From Klebsiella pneumoniae (GTDB lineage: Bacteria; Pseudomonadota; Gammaproteobacteria; Ga0077536), in contig CAMCBY010000072.1 in the NCBI GenBank assembly GCA_945873015.1, positions 1 through 11,860 on the forward strand: a stretch of 11,860 nucleotides of DNA, read 5' to 3'. The position numbers and the translations under genes are program-made. Positions 1 through 7,116 of this stretch are shown here, one piece after another. The notes beneath the pieces are model-generated. The model made no database searches, was not told where the DNA came from, and saw nothing but the letters and a program-made list of their open reading frames with translations. Position 1 is the first letter of the stretch, and the number at the start of each line of letters is the position of its first letter.

Positions 1-768
1 GGCGATCTGGCGAGTGTCAAAACCCGCGCGGAGAAAATCGGCGACCGGGTCCGTATCAACGGCGCCAAACGCTGGTGCACGATGGCGCGTGATGCGGATT
101 TTATCTATTGCCTGGTGCGTTCCGATACCAGCGCACCACGTTACGAGAACCTGTCACTGGTACTGGTGCCGCCGACCACACCCGGCGTCACTATCACGGA
201 TATCGATCACATCGGCCTGCGTTATACCCGCACCTGTGACGTGCATTTCGACGACGTAGAAGTGCCGTTGGATAACATCGTCGGCGGTCCCGAGCACTGG
301 AATCGTGGCTGGCAGAAGCTGGTCGGGCCGGCCCTCGATGTCGAGCGGCTGGCGGTGGCGGCGATGGCGCTCGGCATCACCCGCGGCGCGCTGGAAGATG
401 CCTGGCGTTACGCCGGCGAACGCAAACAGTTCGGCAAGGCGATTGGTGAACACCAGGCGGTGCGCCATACGCTGGTCGACCTGCGCACCCTGTTCCAGGC
501 CTGTGAACACATGCTCTACCACGCCGCATGGCTAGCCGATCAAGGCCGCAGTTGTGCGGTCGAAAGTTCGATGGCGAAGATGTTCGTCACCGATCATGGC
601 CTCGACATCGTGATCAAATGCCAGCAGGTGCTGGGCGCCTATGGCTGCGCCGAGGAATACGACATGGAGCGCCATGTGCGCGACATGACCTGCCTGCCCA
701 TCGTCGGCGGCTCATCGAACATGCAGCGCAATAACATCGCCAATCGTCTGCGTCTGGCACGCTCATGA
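1..768 (+). CDS. acyl-CoA dehydrogenase, C-terminal part (5' end outside window)
   Basis: This is a flavoprotein that introduces an alpha,beta double bond into an acyl-CoA and passes electrons to ETF. The reading frame is open from base 1, so the N-terminus lies upstream; 255 residues are visible, covering most of the beta domain and the C-terminal helical domain. Family hallmarks are the GDLASVKTRA start of the middle domain, ERKQFGKAIGEHQA (FAD/dimer helix) and VLGAYGCAEEYDMERHVRD. The usual MCAD catalytic Glu of the 'YEGT' motif is Gly here (IVGGSSNMQR, codon 706-708). A Glu is instead present in ALDVERLAV (codon 343-345), the position used by isovaleryl-CoA and long-chain acyl-CoA dehydrogenases, so the enzyme should be active and of the IVD/LCAD type. 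It overlaps the CoA-transferase gene by ATGA (765-768), implying an operon. The substrate cannot be read from the sequence. Confidence 0.95.
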   Translation, partial: GDLASVKTRAEKIGDRVRINGAKRWCTMARDADFIYCLVRSDTSAPRYENLSLVLVPPTTPGVTITDIDHIGLRYTRTCDVHFDDVEVPLDNIVGGPEHWNRGWQKLVGPALDVERLAVAAMALGITRGALEDAWRYAGERKQFGKAIGEHQAVRHTLVDLRTLFQACEHMLYHAAWLADQGRSCAVESSMAKMFVTDHGLDIVIKCQQVLGAYGCAEEYDMERHVRDMTCLPIVGGSSNMQRNNIANRLRLARS

Positions 769-1967
769 CGAAGCCGGCCGCCAGCGGCCCGCTCGCCGGG
801 GTACGTATCCTCGACCTGACGGCGGTGGTGCTGGGCCCGCTCGCGACCCAGATCCTGGGTGATTACGGCGCCGACATCATCAAAGTCGAACCCTTGGCCG
901 GTGACTTGATGCGCGCCAACGGCGTGAGTCGTCATGCCGGCATGAGTTCGGTGTTTCTGAGCCTGAACCGCAACAAACGCTCGCTCGCCATCGATCTGAA
1001 ATCAGCGCGTGGCACCGCGGTGCTGAACAAGTTGATCAAAAAGACCGACGTGCTGGTGCACAACATGCGGGTGCCGGCGATGGAGCGCTTGGGTTTGGGT
1101 TACCAGGCGGTGGCCGCCATCAAACCTGACATTGTCTACTGCGTGGCCACCGGTTATGGCCAAGACGGACCGGACGCCGACAAACCGGCTTTCGACGACA
1201 TCATTCAGGCCGCCTGTGGCCTGGTCAGTCTGAACAGCCTCGGGCGCGACGTACCGGACTATGTGCCGAGCCTGATTGCCGACAAGACCACCGGCATGGT
1301 GCTGGTCAATGCAGTACTCGCGGCGTTGTTCTGTCGCGAGCGAACCGGCCAGGGCCAGTATGTCGAGGTGCCGATGCTCGAAACCATGGTGGCGTTTGTG
1401 ATGGCCGAACATCTCGGCGGCCAGACCTTTGAACCCGCACAGGGGCCGGCCGGTTATCAACGCCTGCTCGGTGGTGGCCGCAAACCGGCACCGACACGCG
1501 ACGGTTATATCGCCTTGCTGCCCTACACCGCCGAACATTGGCGCGCGTTTTTCAGCGCCGCCGGTCGCGCTGATCTCGCCGATAAATACGGCAATTGCGA
1601 TCGCGAAGCGCGCAATGCGCAGGTCGCCGACATGTATCGCGACATGGCTGCCGCTACTCCCGCGCGCAGCAGTGCCGAGTGGCTCAGTTTATGCGCCGAA
1701 CTCGATATTCCGGCGACCGAGGTTTATGGCATCGATGAGTTGACCGCCCACCCCCATCTGCGCGCGGTGCAATTGTTCGATGTCGCACAACACGCAAGCG
1801 AAGGTGCGGTGCGTCAGGTGCGTCCGCCGGTGAAGTTCAGCGCCACGCCGGCCAGTGTCCGCAGCGATGCGCCGCGCCTCGGCGAACACACCGAACAGGT
1901 GTTGCGCGAGGCAGGTCTCAACAGCGACGAGATAGCGGAGTTGCGCGCCTTACACGTGATCGCCTGA
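765..1967 (+). CDS. CaiB/BaiF-type (class III) CoA-transferase
   Basis: A 400-residue family III CoA-transferase that would move CoA between carboxylic acids through an aspartyl-CoA thioester. The N-terminus GPLAGVRILDLTAVVLGPLA, followed by LGDYGADIIKVEPLAGD, is the family signature. The catalytic Asp is Asp144 in PAFDDIIQA (codon 1194-1196), equivalent to Asp169 of formyl-CoA transferase, and GYGQDGP lies just before it. The C-terminal part (RQVRPPVKFSATP, then PRLGEHTEQVL) is also typical, so the gene looks complete. The ATG at 765 overlaps the dehydrogenase stop and has no clear Shine-Dalgarno of its own, which points to translational coupling. With the dehydrogenase it probably activates and then oxidises the same acid, as CaiB and CaiA act together on carnitine derivatives; that comparison is analogy, not identity. 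Donor and acceptor are unknown. Confidence 0.93.
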   Translation: MTKPAASGPLAGVRILDLTAVVLGPLATQILGDYGADIIKVEPLAGDLMRANGVSRHAGMSSVFLSLNRNKRSLAIDLKSARGTAVLNKLIKKTDVLVHNMRVPAMERLGLGYQAVAAIKPDIVYCVATGYGQDGPDADKPAFDDIIQAACGLVSLNSLGRDVPDYVPSLIADKTTGMVLVNAVLAALFCRERTGQGQYVEVPMLETMVAFVMAEHLGGQTFEPAQGPAGYQRLLGGGRKPAPTRDGYIALLPYTAEHWRAFFSAAGRADLADKYGNCDREARNAQVADMYRDMAAATPARSSAEWLSLCAELDIPATEVYGIDELTAHPHLRAVQLFDVAQHASEGAVRQVRPPVKFSATPASVRSDAPRLGEHTEQVLREAGLNSDEIAELRALHVIA

Positions 1968-2035
1968 GACGTGCTGGCGCGCATTGACGACCACCCTCAC
2001 TTTCAACGACCCTGCCCCACCATCTTTATTACATC

Positions 2036-2040
2036 GAGGT
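2036..2040 (+). promoter_or_regulatory. ribosome binding site of the PRISE-like reductase
   Basis: GAGGT lies six bases before the ATG at 2047. It selects this start over the TTG at 1984, which would add 21 residues ahead of the Rossmann fold and has no such site. Confidence 0.7.
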
Positions 2041-2046
2041 AATGCC

Positions 2047-3192
2047 ATGACCGGCACTGTACTTATCGCCGGCGCCAGCGGCCTGGTTGGCACCGCTGCC
2101 GCGATTGAATTTGCACAAGCCGGCTGGCAGGTAATCGCGCTGTCGCGCCGCGTGCCGGAGTTGCTCGAAAGTTTGCCGATACGTCATCTCGCGCTCGACT
2201 TGACCGATACCGAGGCCTGCCGCGCGGCGGCGGCGTCCTTGAGCGAGGTGACCCACGTGGTCTACACCGCCGTGTATGAAATGCCCGGCCTCATTGCCGG
2301 CTGGTCAGACCCGCAGCAGATTGAGACCAATGGCCGCATGCTGCGCAATCTGCTGGAGCCCTTGAGTGCCAGCGCAAAACTTCAGCATGTGTCGCTGTTA
2401 CAAGGCACCAAAGCCTATGGCGCACCCTATCGCCAGATGCGCGTGCCGGCGCGCGAGAGTCAACCGCGCGTCGATCATGTGACTTTCTACTGGGTGCAGG
2501 AGGATTTCCTCAACGACCTCGCTGCGCGGCAGGGATTTGGCGTGACGATTTTCCGCCCGCAGTTGATTGTTGGCCCGAATCACGGCGTGGTGATGAATAT
2601 CCCACCGGTGGTGGGTGTCTATGCCGCAATTCGTCAGGAGCTCGGCCTGCCGCTCGTTTTCCCCGGTGGAGCGGAATGGGTGTGGGAAGCGGCCGACGTA
2701 CGCTTGGTCGGCGCCGCATTGTTATGGGCGGCCAACGAACCGCGCGCGCGCAACGAAACCTATAACCTCACCAACGGTGAAGTATTCTCGTTCCGCGACA
2801 TGTGGCCGACCCTCGCCGCCTATTTCGGTATGCAGACCGGTGCCGACGAATCGATCAAACTCGCCGAATACATTCCGGCCCACGCGGCGGTGTGGCAGCG
2901 CGTGGTGGCCAAACACCAATTGCGCCCAATACCGCTGGACGCCCTGCTCGGCGAATCACATTTCTACGCTGACATGTGTTTCGCCCATGGCGCAACGCAG
3001 TCGCCGCCACCCATCTTCGTCAGCACGGTGAAAGTCAAACAACATGGCTTTACCATGAGCTGGAACACGCAGGCGAGCTTCTGCTACTGGCTACGTGATC
3101 TGGCGACGCGCCGCATTCTGCCGCTGCCCGCTGGCGACGCAGCAATGGATTGGGAAGAGATGGGCGCGCCGCGCCCGCAACTCATCGCCTGA
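2047..3192 (+). CDS. SDR-family reductase of the PRISE (progesterone 5-beta-reductase/iridoid synthase-like) group
   Basis: A 381-residue NAD(P)-dependent atypical/extended SDR, probably reducing an activated C=C bond (enone) in the cytoplasm. The dinucleotide motif is GASGLVG (residues 9-15), followed by LSRR (32-35) and DLTD (51-54). Compared from memory with Digitalis P5betaR the motifs run in the same order: VTHVVYTA, NGRMLRNLL, LQHVSLLQGTKAYG, FYWVQEDFL, IFRPQLIVG, VYAAI and the late HGF...WL. Lys122 matches catalytic Lys147. At the catalytic Tyr179 position of the plant NFYYxxED motif this protein has Trp149, next to Tyr148, so chemistry may differ or Tyr148 may substitute. The start is ATG 2047, with GAGGT six bases upstream and the glycine motif close to the N-terminus. 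It follows the CoA-transferase by 79 bases on the same strand, so co-transcription is plausible. It could be a general enone reductase rather than a steroid enzyme. Confidence 0.85.
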   Translation: MTGTVLIAGASGLVGTAAAIEFAQAGWQVIALSRRVPELLESLPIRHLALDLTDTEACRAAAASLSEVTHVVYTAVYEMPGLIAGWSDPQQIETNGRMLRNLLEPLSASAKLQHVSLLQGTKAYGAPYRQMRVPARESQPRVDHVTFYWVQEDFLNDLAARQGFGVTIFRPQLIVGPNHGVVMNIPPVVGVYAAIRQELGLPLVFPGGAEWVWEAADVRLVGAALLWAANEPRARNETYNLTNGEVFSFRDMWPTLAAYFGMQTGADESIKLAEYIPAHAAVWQRVVAKHQLRPIPLDALLGESHFYADMCFAHGATQSPPPIFVSTVKVKQHGFTMSWNTQASFCYWLRDLATRRILPLPAGDAAMDWEEMGAPRPQLIA

Positions 3193-3239
3193 GCTTGTTG
3201 GCCGTGGCGAGTGGCGCGTGATAGAGAACTGCGCGCGCG

Positions 3240-3268
3240 TTGACGGCGAGGGACGGGCCGAGTACACC
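3240..3268 (+). promoter_or_regulatory. weak candidate sigma70-like promoter for the exported protein gene
   Basis: TTGACG (3240-3245) is followed after 17 bases by TACACC (3263-3268), a poor -10 match. It sits in the 121-base gap between the reductase and the exported protein gene. The -35 is good and the -10 weak, so this is only a candidate. Confidence 0.25.
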
Positions 3269-3302
3269 TACGAGCGAAGGCATCGTGTCGGTGCCAGAAC
3301 CT

Positions 3303-3307
3303 GAGGA
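3303..3307 (+). promoter_or_regulatory. ribosome binding site for a TTG start
   Basis: GAGGA lies six bases before the TTG at 3314. It supports TTG as the start of the exported protein. The nearby ATG at 3307 is in another frame and overlaps this site. Confidence 0.65.
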
Positions 3308-3313
3308 TGGATT

Positions 3314-4240
3314 TTGAGCAAAACCTCGCTCGCGGCGCTGCTGTCGCTGTGCACCGCCCTGCTGTTGTCGCCGCAGCTCAGCCACGCCCAGAGCGCTTTC
3401 GCTTGTCCGCGCGCACTCAGCGCCAACATCCCACCACCGCCCGGCGACAGCACGAGTGGCAAAAACTTTGCGCGCTCGGTCGCCGAGCTGGTGCGCGGCG
3501 AGCGCGACGCCAAAACTGCGAGCGCTATCCTGCGCGGTGAAATCCCCAACTTCCTGCGCCAGTTGCAGCCCGTTGAGTTGCACGCCTACAGCAGCGACGG
3601 CCGTCCGCTGAAAGCGACTGTGTGTGTGATGCCGGATTATCTCGCGGTCGGCAGCGACACTGACTTCCTGCGTATGCCGATGGGTTTGAAAGCCGCCGCC
3701 GAAGTGGCGACGCGCCTCGGTTTCGTATTGCCGACACCGCGTATGGTCGATGCCATCTACCGCGAATCGGCCCGCCACTTGCGCCCACAGCCACTCAAGG
3801 CCGGGCCGGAGATGCGCTCGACCGCTTATTTCAGCCGTCACGATGCAGACATCGTCGCGCAGTTACGGCGCTTCGGCATCGCGCCGGGTGTGCTGCTCGC
3901 CGGTCACAAAAAAGACGTGGTGATATCCAATCGATTGGACAGCCACCCCGGCCGCATTGCCATCTATGGCTGGCATATGGCCAATGGCCAACCCATTCAA
4001 CCGCTCAGCACCGCGCACGGCATCGAGTATGTGGACTACAGCCACGGCATTCGACTGGTCAGCGATGTGATGCTGCTGAATGGCGAGGTCACCTCGGTGC
4101 ACAAGGTGTTGGCCAACGCGCGTCTCGCGGCGGTGTTGAGTGACGAAGGACCGGTAGCGAGTCTCGCGCGCTATATTCCCGAGCGACGGCGCCACGTGGC
4201 GGGCGTGCAGAGTGCGAAGCTGACGATGCTTGGGCGATAA
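3314..4240 (+). CDS. exported protein of unknown function
   Basis: 308 residues; I do not assign a function. The start is TTG: the frame has a stop at 3302-3304, leaving only ATT 3311 or TTG 3314, and GAGGA is well placed for the latter. Residues 1-25 form a Sec signal peptide (Lys3, hydrophobic LAALLSLCTALLL, cleavage likely after LSHA). The mature part has two early cysteines (Cys31, Cys104) that could form a disulfide. The C-terminal half has a histidine-rich, conserved-looking block: AGHKKDVVISNR (197-208), IYGWH (217-221) and STAHGIEYVDYSHGIRLV (232-249), with His198, His221, His235 and His244 as possible metal or catalytic ligands. No lipobox or membrane anchor is seen, so it is probably periplasmic or secreted. 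It lies 121 bases after the reductase and converges on the FGE-like gene; membership in the upstream operon is uncertain. Confidence 0.85.
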   Translation: MSKTSLAALLSLCTALLLSPQLSHAQSAFACPRALSANIPPPPGDSTSGKNFARSVAELVRGERDAKTASAILRGEIPNFLRQLQPVELHAYSSDGRPLKATVCVMPDYLAVGSDTDFLRMPMGLKAAAEVATRLGFVLPTPRMVDAIYRESARHLRPQPLKAGPEMRSTAYFSRHDADIVAQLRRFGIAPGVLLAGHKKDVVISNRLDSHPGRIAIYGWHMANGQPIQPLSTAHGIEYVDYSHGIRLVSDVMLLNGEVTSVHKVLANARLAAVLSDEGPVASLARYIPERRRHVAGVQSAKLTMLGR

Positions 4241-4250
4241 GGGTGTGTAT

Positions 4251-4271
4251 GGTCAGGCTGAATGCCTGACC
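4251..4271. terminator. hairpin between convergent genes, possible bidirectional terminator
   Basis: GGTCAGGC (4251-4258) and GCCTGACC (4264-4271) form a perfect 8-bp stem around the loop TGAAT. It starts 11 bases after the stop of the exported protein and lies in the 78-base convergent gap before the stop of the FGE-like gene. Neither side has a T-tract, so intrinsic termination would be weak; an RNA 3'-end stabiliser is an alternative. Confidence 0.45.
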
Positions 4272-4318
4272 CGGCAACCTGCGCGACGACGTTCGCGCTG
4301 GCCCGATCACGAGGGTTT

Positions 4319-5341
4319 CTAGTCGGCGCCCGCCTTGTGAGCGACCGACTTACAACACCGAAACCCCAGGTGATAGTTCGCATGACTATGCGTATCCATC
4401 ACCCGTCCACCATGCCAGAACGGCGCGCGCCAGCGGCACCAGTCGGGATGCGCGCGATAGGTGTCGAAAATGAACCAGCTCCCTTTCATTTCCGTCACAC
4501 CGAGCTCGGTGCTGCCGGTACTCGCCATCTGCGCGGGATTGAGCGGCAGATTCATGTGTTCGGCGGCGTTGCCGTTCAAGTCATATACCCACAACGGGCT
4601 GTGGCAGGTCGGAAAGTCACCGGCAGGATAGGTATTCGAGCCGCATTGGCCGTAACCGCCGCCCTGACAACTCGTCGACTTGCGCCCGGCCTGGGCACAC
4701 ACGCCACGCTGAAACTCAGGGCCGTAACTCCAGCGCGCAGCGCCGGCCTGACTGCGATTGTGCGCGGCGCGCATGCGTGCCACCGCGTCACCGTAAGCCA
4801 TACCCTTGGCAAGATCGAAACGATAGTCGGGCTCGGTCAACGCGCCCTCGCAGGCGCCTTCCCATTCATGCGCGTCGCACAGGCGCTTGCCAACCGCGCT
4901 GCAGACTTGCGCCGCTTCCTTGGCCTTCACCCACACGACCGGGTATTCGCAGGGCAGGTCAGGGAACTCGAATTGATCGATACAGGCTTGCGCCTGCTCG
5001 GCGCTTTCACGCGCTGGGTCGTAAAGCGGCGCCATGTGTTTCGCACCGCAGATACGTTCGAAGTCCGCAGCGGGAAAAGCCGGGGGTGCGGCATCGAACC
5101 GCGCGCGACAGGTTTCACGGCTGCCGGCATGCACGGTGATGGCGGGATTGCCCTGGCCCATAAAACCCGAGCCCAGCACCAGCTTGCGCAGTTCATCCAT
5201 CTGCTGCGGCGTGTAGCCATGCGCCTGCTCGATACGTTCGAGCAGTTGAATATTCTGCGCCTCAAGATCTTGTGAGCCGTTGGCGGCGACGCTCATGCTC
5301 AGCAGCGCGCCGCTCAAGCACAGCGCCAGGCGGCGCATCAT
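4319..5341 (-). CDS. exported cysteine-rich FGE-sulfatase-domain protein
   Basis: 340 residues. A signal peptide (MMRRLALCLSGALLSMSVAA) precedes a short helical stretch and then a formylglycine-generating-enzyme (SUMF1/FGE-sulfatase) domain from about residue 110 to the end. Visible hallmarks are ACIDQFEFP, GKRLCDAHEWEGACEG, VYDLNGNAAEHM, KGSWF and the terminal HLGFRCCKS. Fourteen cysteines in the mature part suggest several disulfides and an oxidising compartment. In human FGE the catalytic pair is Cys336/Cys341. Here one Cys (in HPDWCRWR) can be placed at the 341 position, but the position five residues earlier is Ala. Sulfatase activation by the copper-thiolate mechanism is therefore unlikely, and no sulfatase gene is nearby. 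The start ATG overlaps the upstream gene's stop (ATGA at 5341-5338) and follows a GAGG Shine-Dalgarno, so the two genes are coupled. A structural or binding role is an alternative to catalysis. Confidence 0.85.
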   Translation of the reverse strand: MMRRLALCLSGALLSMSVAANGSQDLEAQNIQLLERIEQAHGYTPQQMDELRKLVLGSGFMGQGNPAITVHAGSRETCRARFDAAPPAFPAADFERICGAKHMAPLYDPARESAEQAQACIDQFEFPDLPCEYPVVWVKAKEAAQVCSAVGKRLCDAHEWEGACEGALTEPDYRFDLAKGMAYGDAVARMRAAHNRSQAGAARWSYGPEFQRGVCAQAGRKSTSCQGGGYGQCGSNTYPAGDFPTCHSPLWVYDLNGNAAEHMNLPLNPAQMASTGSTELGVTEMKGSWFIFDTYRAHPDWCRWRAPFWHGGRVMDTHSHANYHLGFRCCKSVAHKAGAD

Positions 5342-7116
5342 TGTGTGCCCTCGGGCGCCGCCCGCCGCGTCAGATAGAAAAAATCGCGATTGTCCGGCGT
5401 CGCGAGAAAACGCGGCACCGGCGTGCCGCGCAACACCGGGTCGCCCTGGGTCATCTCGCGCACGACATGCTCGATAGTCACCTTGTGATCCTGCTGGCGA
5501 TAGAGAGCCAGATAAGTATGCACCAGCGCATTCATGTCGAGCAGCATCGCGTAGTCACAATCGTAAGCCTGGAACACACGCGCCATCGCCGACGGTGTGG
5601 CGGTGGAAAAATAGGCGTAGATCAGCATCGCGCGACCGTCGTGCCGCGCCATGCACAGGCCCGCGCGCAAGGCGCGCAGACTCGATTCTGAAGAGCCTGA
5701 CCAGTTGCCCGGCCCCCAGCGATTAACCAGCAGGCCAGGCACCGAGACACCACTCTCGTAATCGCGCTCAACCAGCGCCACACCGTTCTGCCGTGCGTAA
5801 CGCACCAGTTGCAGCTTGCGCTGGTCGCGTTCGGTCCAGGTGCTCATATGCACACTGCCATCGACCAGCACATAGAGCGTGGCGAGACCGGTCTTCAAAG
5901 ACGACAGCACCACCCCGTCTTCAACAAAACCATAATGGTTGCCGTTGTGATTGCGCGAGAAGGCGCCGTATTTGAATGCGCCGTGGTCGCGCTTGAAACC
6001 GCCGACAAAGGTCGCGACGGTGCGCGCGGTCTGCCACGGCGGCACCATGCCGGTCATCGCGAGCGGACTTAACGTCGCGAAACCATCGGGCCCGGCCCAA
6101 TCGGAACGGGTGCGGGCAGCAGCAGCGCGTGGCGACCAGTCAACGCGCGGGTGATCGGTGCCCATGGTGAAGGCCATGTCGAATTGCGCGAGGTCGAAGG
6201 CGACCAGATAGACCAGTGCCGAACGCTCTACCGCATCGAGCCGATTCACGCTGCCAAGGTGCTGGTTCAGAATCTCGGGCGCGACCGCGTCGGGCTCCAT
6301 CACACTGACGTAGACACCGGCTTGTGCACGCGCCGGATACCACTGACCGGCGCGCAGGCCGCGCGGTGCATCGAGAGCGATACCGAGCCGTTCACTGGCG
6401 ATGGCGGCGTCGGCGAATTCATCCGCGACCCGCGCCGGACGTGGGCCGTCGCGCGTCACCGTCGGCGCATCATCGCGCGTTTCAATCGTGCCGACTTCAC
6501 GCTCGGCGTCACTCAGTCGCGATTTCACCGCGTCGACCAGTTGCTCGCCACCCCACACCCGATCACGCAGGAACTCCACCACACTTTCCAATGAAGTCTC
6601 CGCGCCGCGCAGACGACGGCGCAGATAAAGCTGGCCACCGCACAACGGCGCGTACGGCAGTTTGCGCGCCGCCGCCGCCGCCAGACTGTTCTCACCGCTG
6701 AGCATGCAATGCACATCACCCGCGGGACTCGTGATCAACACACTCGAGCCGTCGGCCGAATCGAGCAACAGACGCTGCTGTTCCGGTGCCGGCAATTGCA
6801 GGTGATAGGTGAGGCGTTGGCCGTCCGGCCCCGGCACTTCGAGCAGATACCAGGCGTGCAAGACGGGATTGAGGTCGGTCAGTACCGCGCCCGCCTGCGC
6901 AGCGGTGCCAGACACACGACCATGAGTCGCTTGTCGATAAGTCTGCAGTTCAAGCACCGTGGGCGCGCGCGGCGCGGCCGGCGGGTCAACATCATCGTCA
7001 GCAGCAACGACTGCCGCCGCCGCTGGTGGTGAGGTGGGCTCCTGCGCCATGACGGGTGCCAGCACCAACAGCAGCAAGAACACGGCCCACGTGAAATTAA
7101 ATTCGTGCATTTTCAT
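5338..7116 (-). CDS. exported protein with a phosphodiester-glycosidase-like (NAGPA-type) C-terminal domain
   Basis: 592 residues from the ATG at 7116. The start is uncertain: a GTG at 7158 would add 14 residues, an ATG at 7110 would remove two, and none has a clear Shine-Dalgarno. I chose 7116 because it gives a normal signal peptide (MKMHEFNFTWAVFLLLLVLA, cleavage likely after PVMA). A low-complexity Pro/Ala/Asp linker (about 25-52) follows, then a region of unknown fold to about 250. The C-terminal part has elements reminiscent of phosphodiester glycosidase/DUF2233 proteins: FVGGFKRDHGAFKYG (about 370-384), YVLVDGSVHMSTW, LRAGLCMARHDGRAMLIYAY (about 481-500) and DCDYAMLLDMNALVHTYLALY (about 519-539). 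The last sits where the family has LDGGGS. This assignment rests on pattern memory and is tentative. The gene is coupled by ATGA to the FGE-like gene, so the two products probably act together outside the cytoplasm. Confidence 0.8.
   Translation of the reverse strand: MKMHEFNFTWAVFLLLLVLAPVMAQEPTSPPAAAAVVAADDDVDPPAAPRAPTVLELQTYRQATHGRVSGTAAQAGAVLTDLNPVLHAWYLLEVPGPDGQRLTYHLQLPAPEQQRLLLDSADGSSVLITSPAGDVHCMLSGENSLAAAAARKLPYAPLCGGQLYLRRRLRGAETSLESVVEFLRDRVWGGEQLVDAVKSRLSDAEREVGTIETRDDAPTVTRDGPRPARVADEFADAAIASERLGIALDAPRGLRAGQWYPARAQAGVYVSVMEPDAVAPEILNQHLGSVNRLDAVERSALVYLVAFDLAQFDMAFTMGTDHPRVDWSPRAAAARTRSDWAGPDGFATLSPLAMTGMVPPWQTARTVATFVGGFKRDHGAFKYGAFSRNHNGNHYGFVEDGVVLSSLKTGLATLYVLVDGSVHMSTWTERDQRKLQLVRYARQNGVALVERDYESGVSVPGLLVNRWGPGNWSGSSESSLRALRAGLCMARHDGRAMLIYAYFSTATPSAMARVFQAYDCDYAMLLDMNALVHTYLALYRQQDHKVTIEHVVREMTQGDPVLRGTPVPRFLATPDNRDFFYLTRRAAPEGTQ

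Noticed and set aside
1002..1538. 178-codon - strand ORF inside the CoA-transferase gene
   Set aside because: It overlaps the catalytic region of a complete CaiB-type protein and has His/Arg-rich shadow composition.
3182..3841. 219-codon - strand ORF antisense to the exported protein
   Set aside because: No recognisable motif or ribosome binding site; the + strand frame has a signal peptide and a well-placed Shine-Dalgarno.
4007..4060. Resemblance of STAHGIEYVDYSHG to the SxHxxGxAxD zinc motif of M15 peptidases
   Set aside because: The spacing is wrong (His to Asp is one residue short) and the expected Gly and Ala are absent, so no peptidase call is made.
4262..5275. 337-codon + strand ORF antisense to the FGE-like gene
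   Set aside because: It is a shadow in GC-rich coding DNA; its translation has no family motifs, while the - strand frame shows a signal peptide and a coherent FGE domain.
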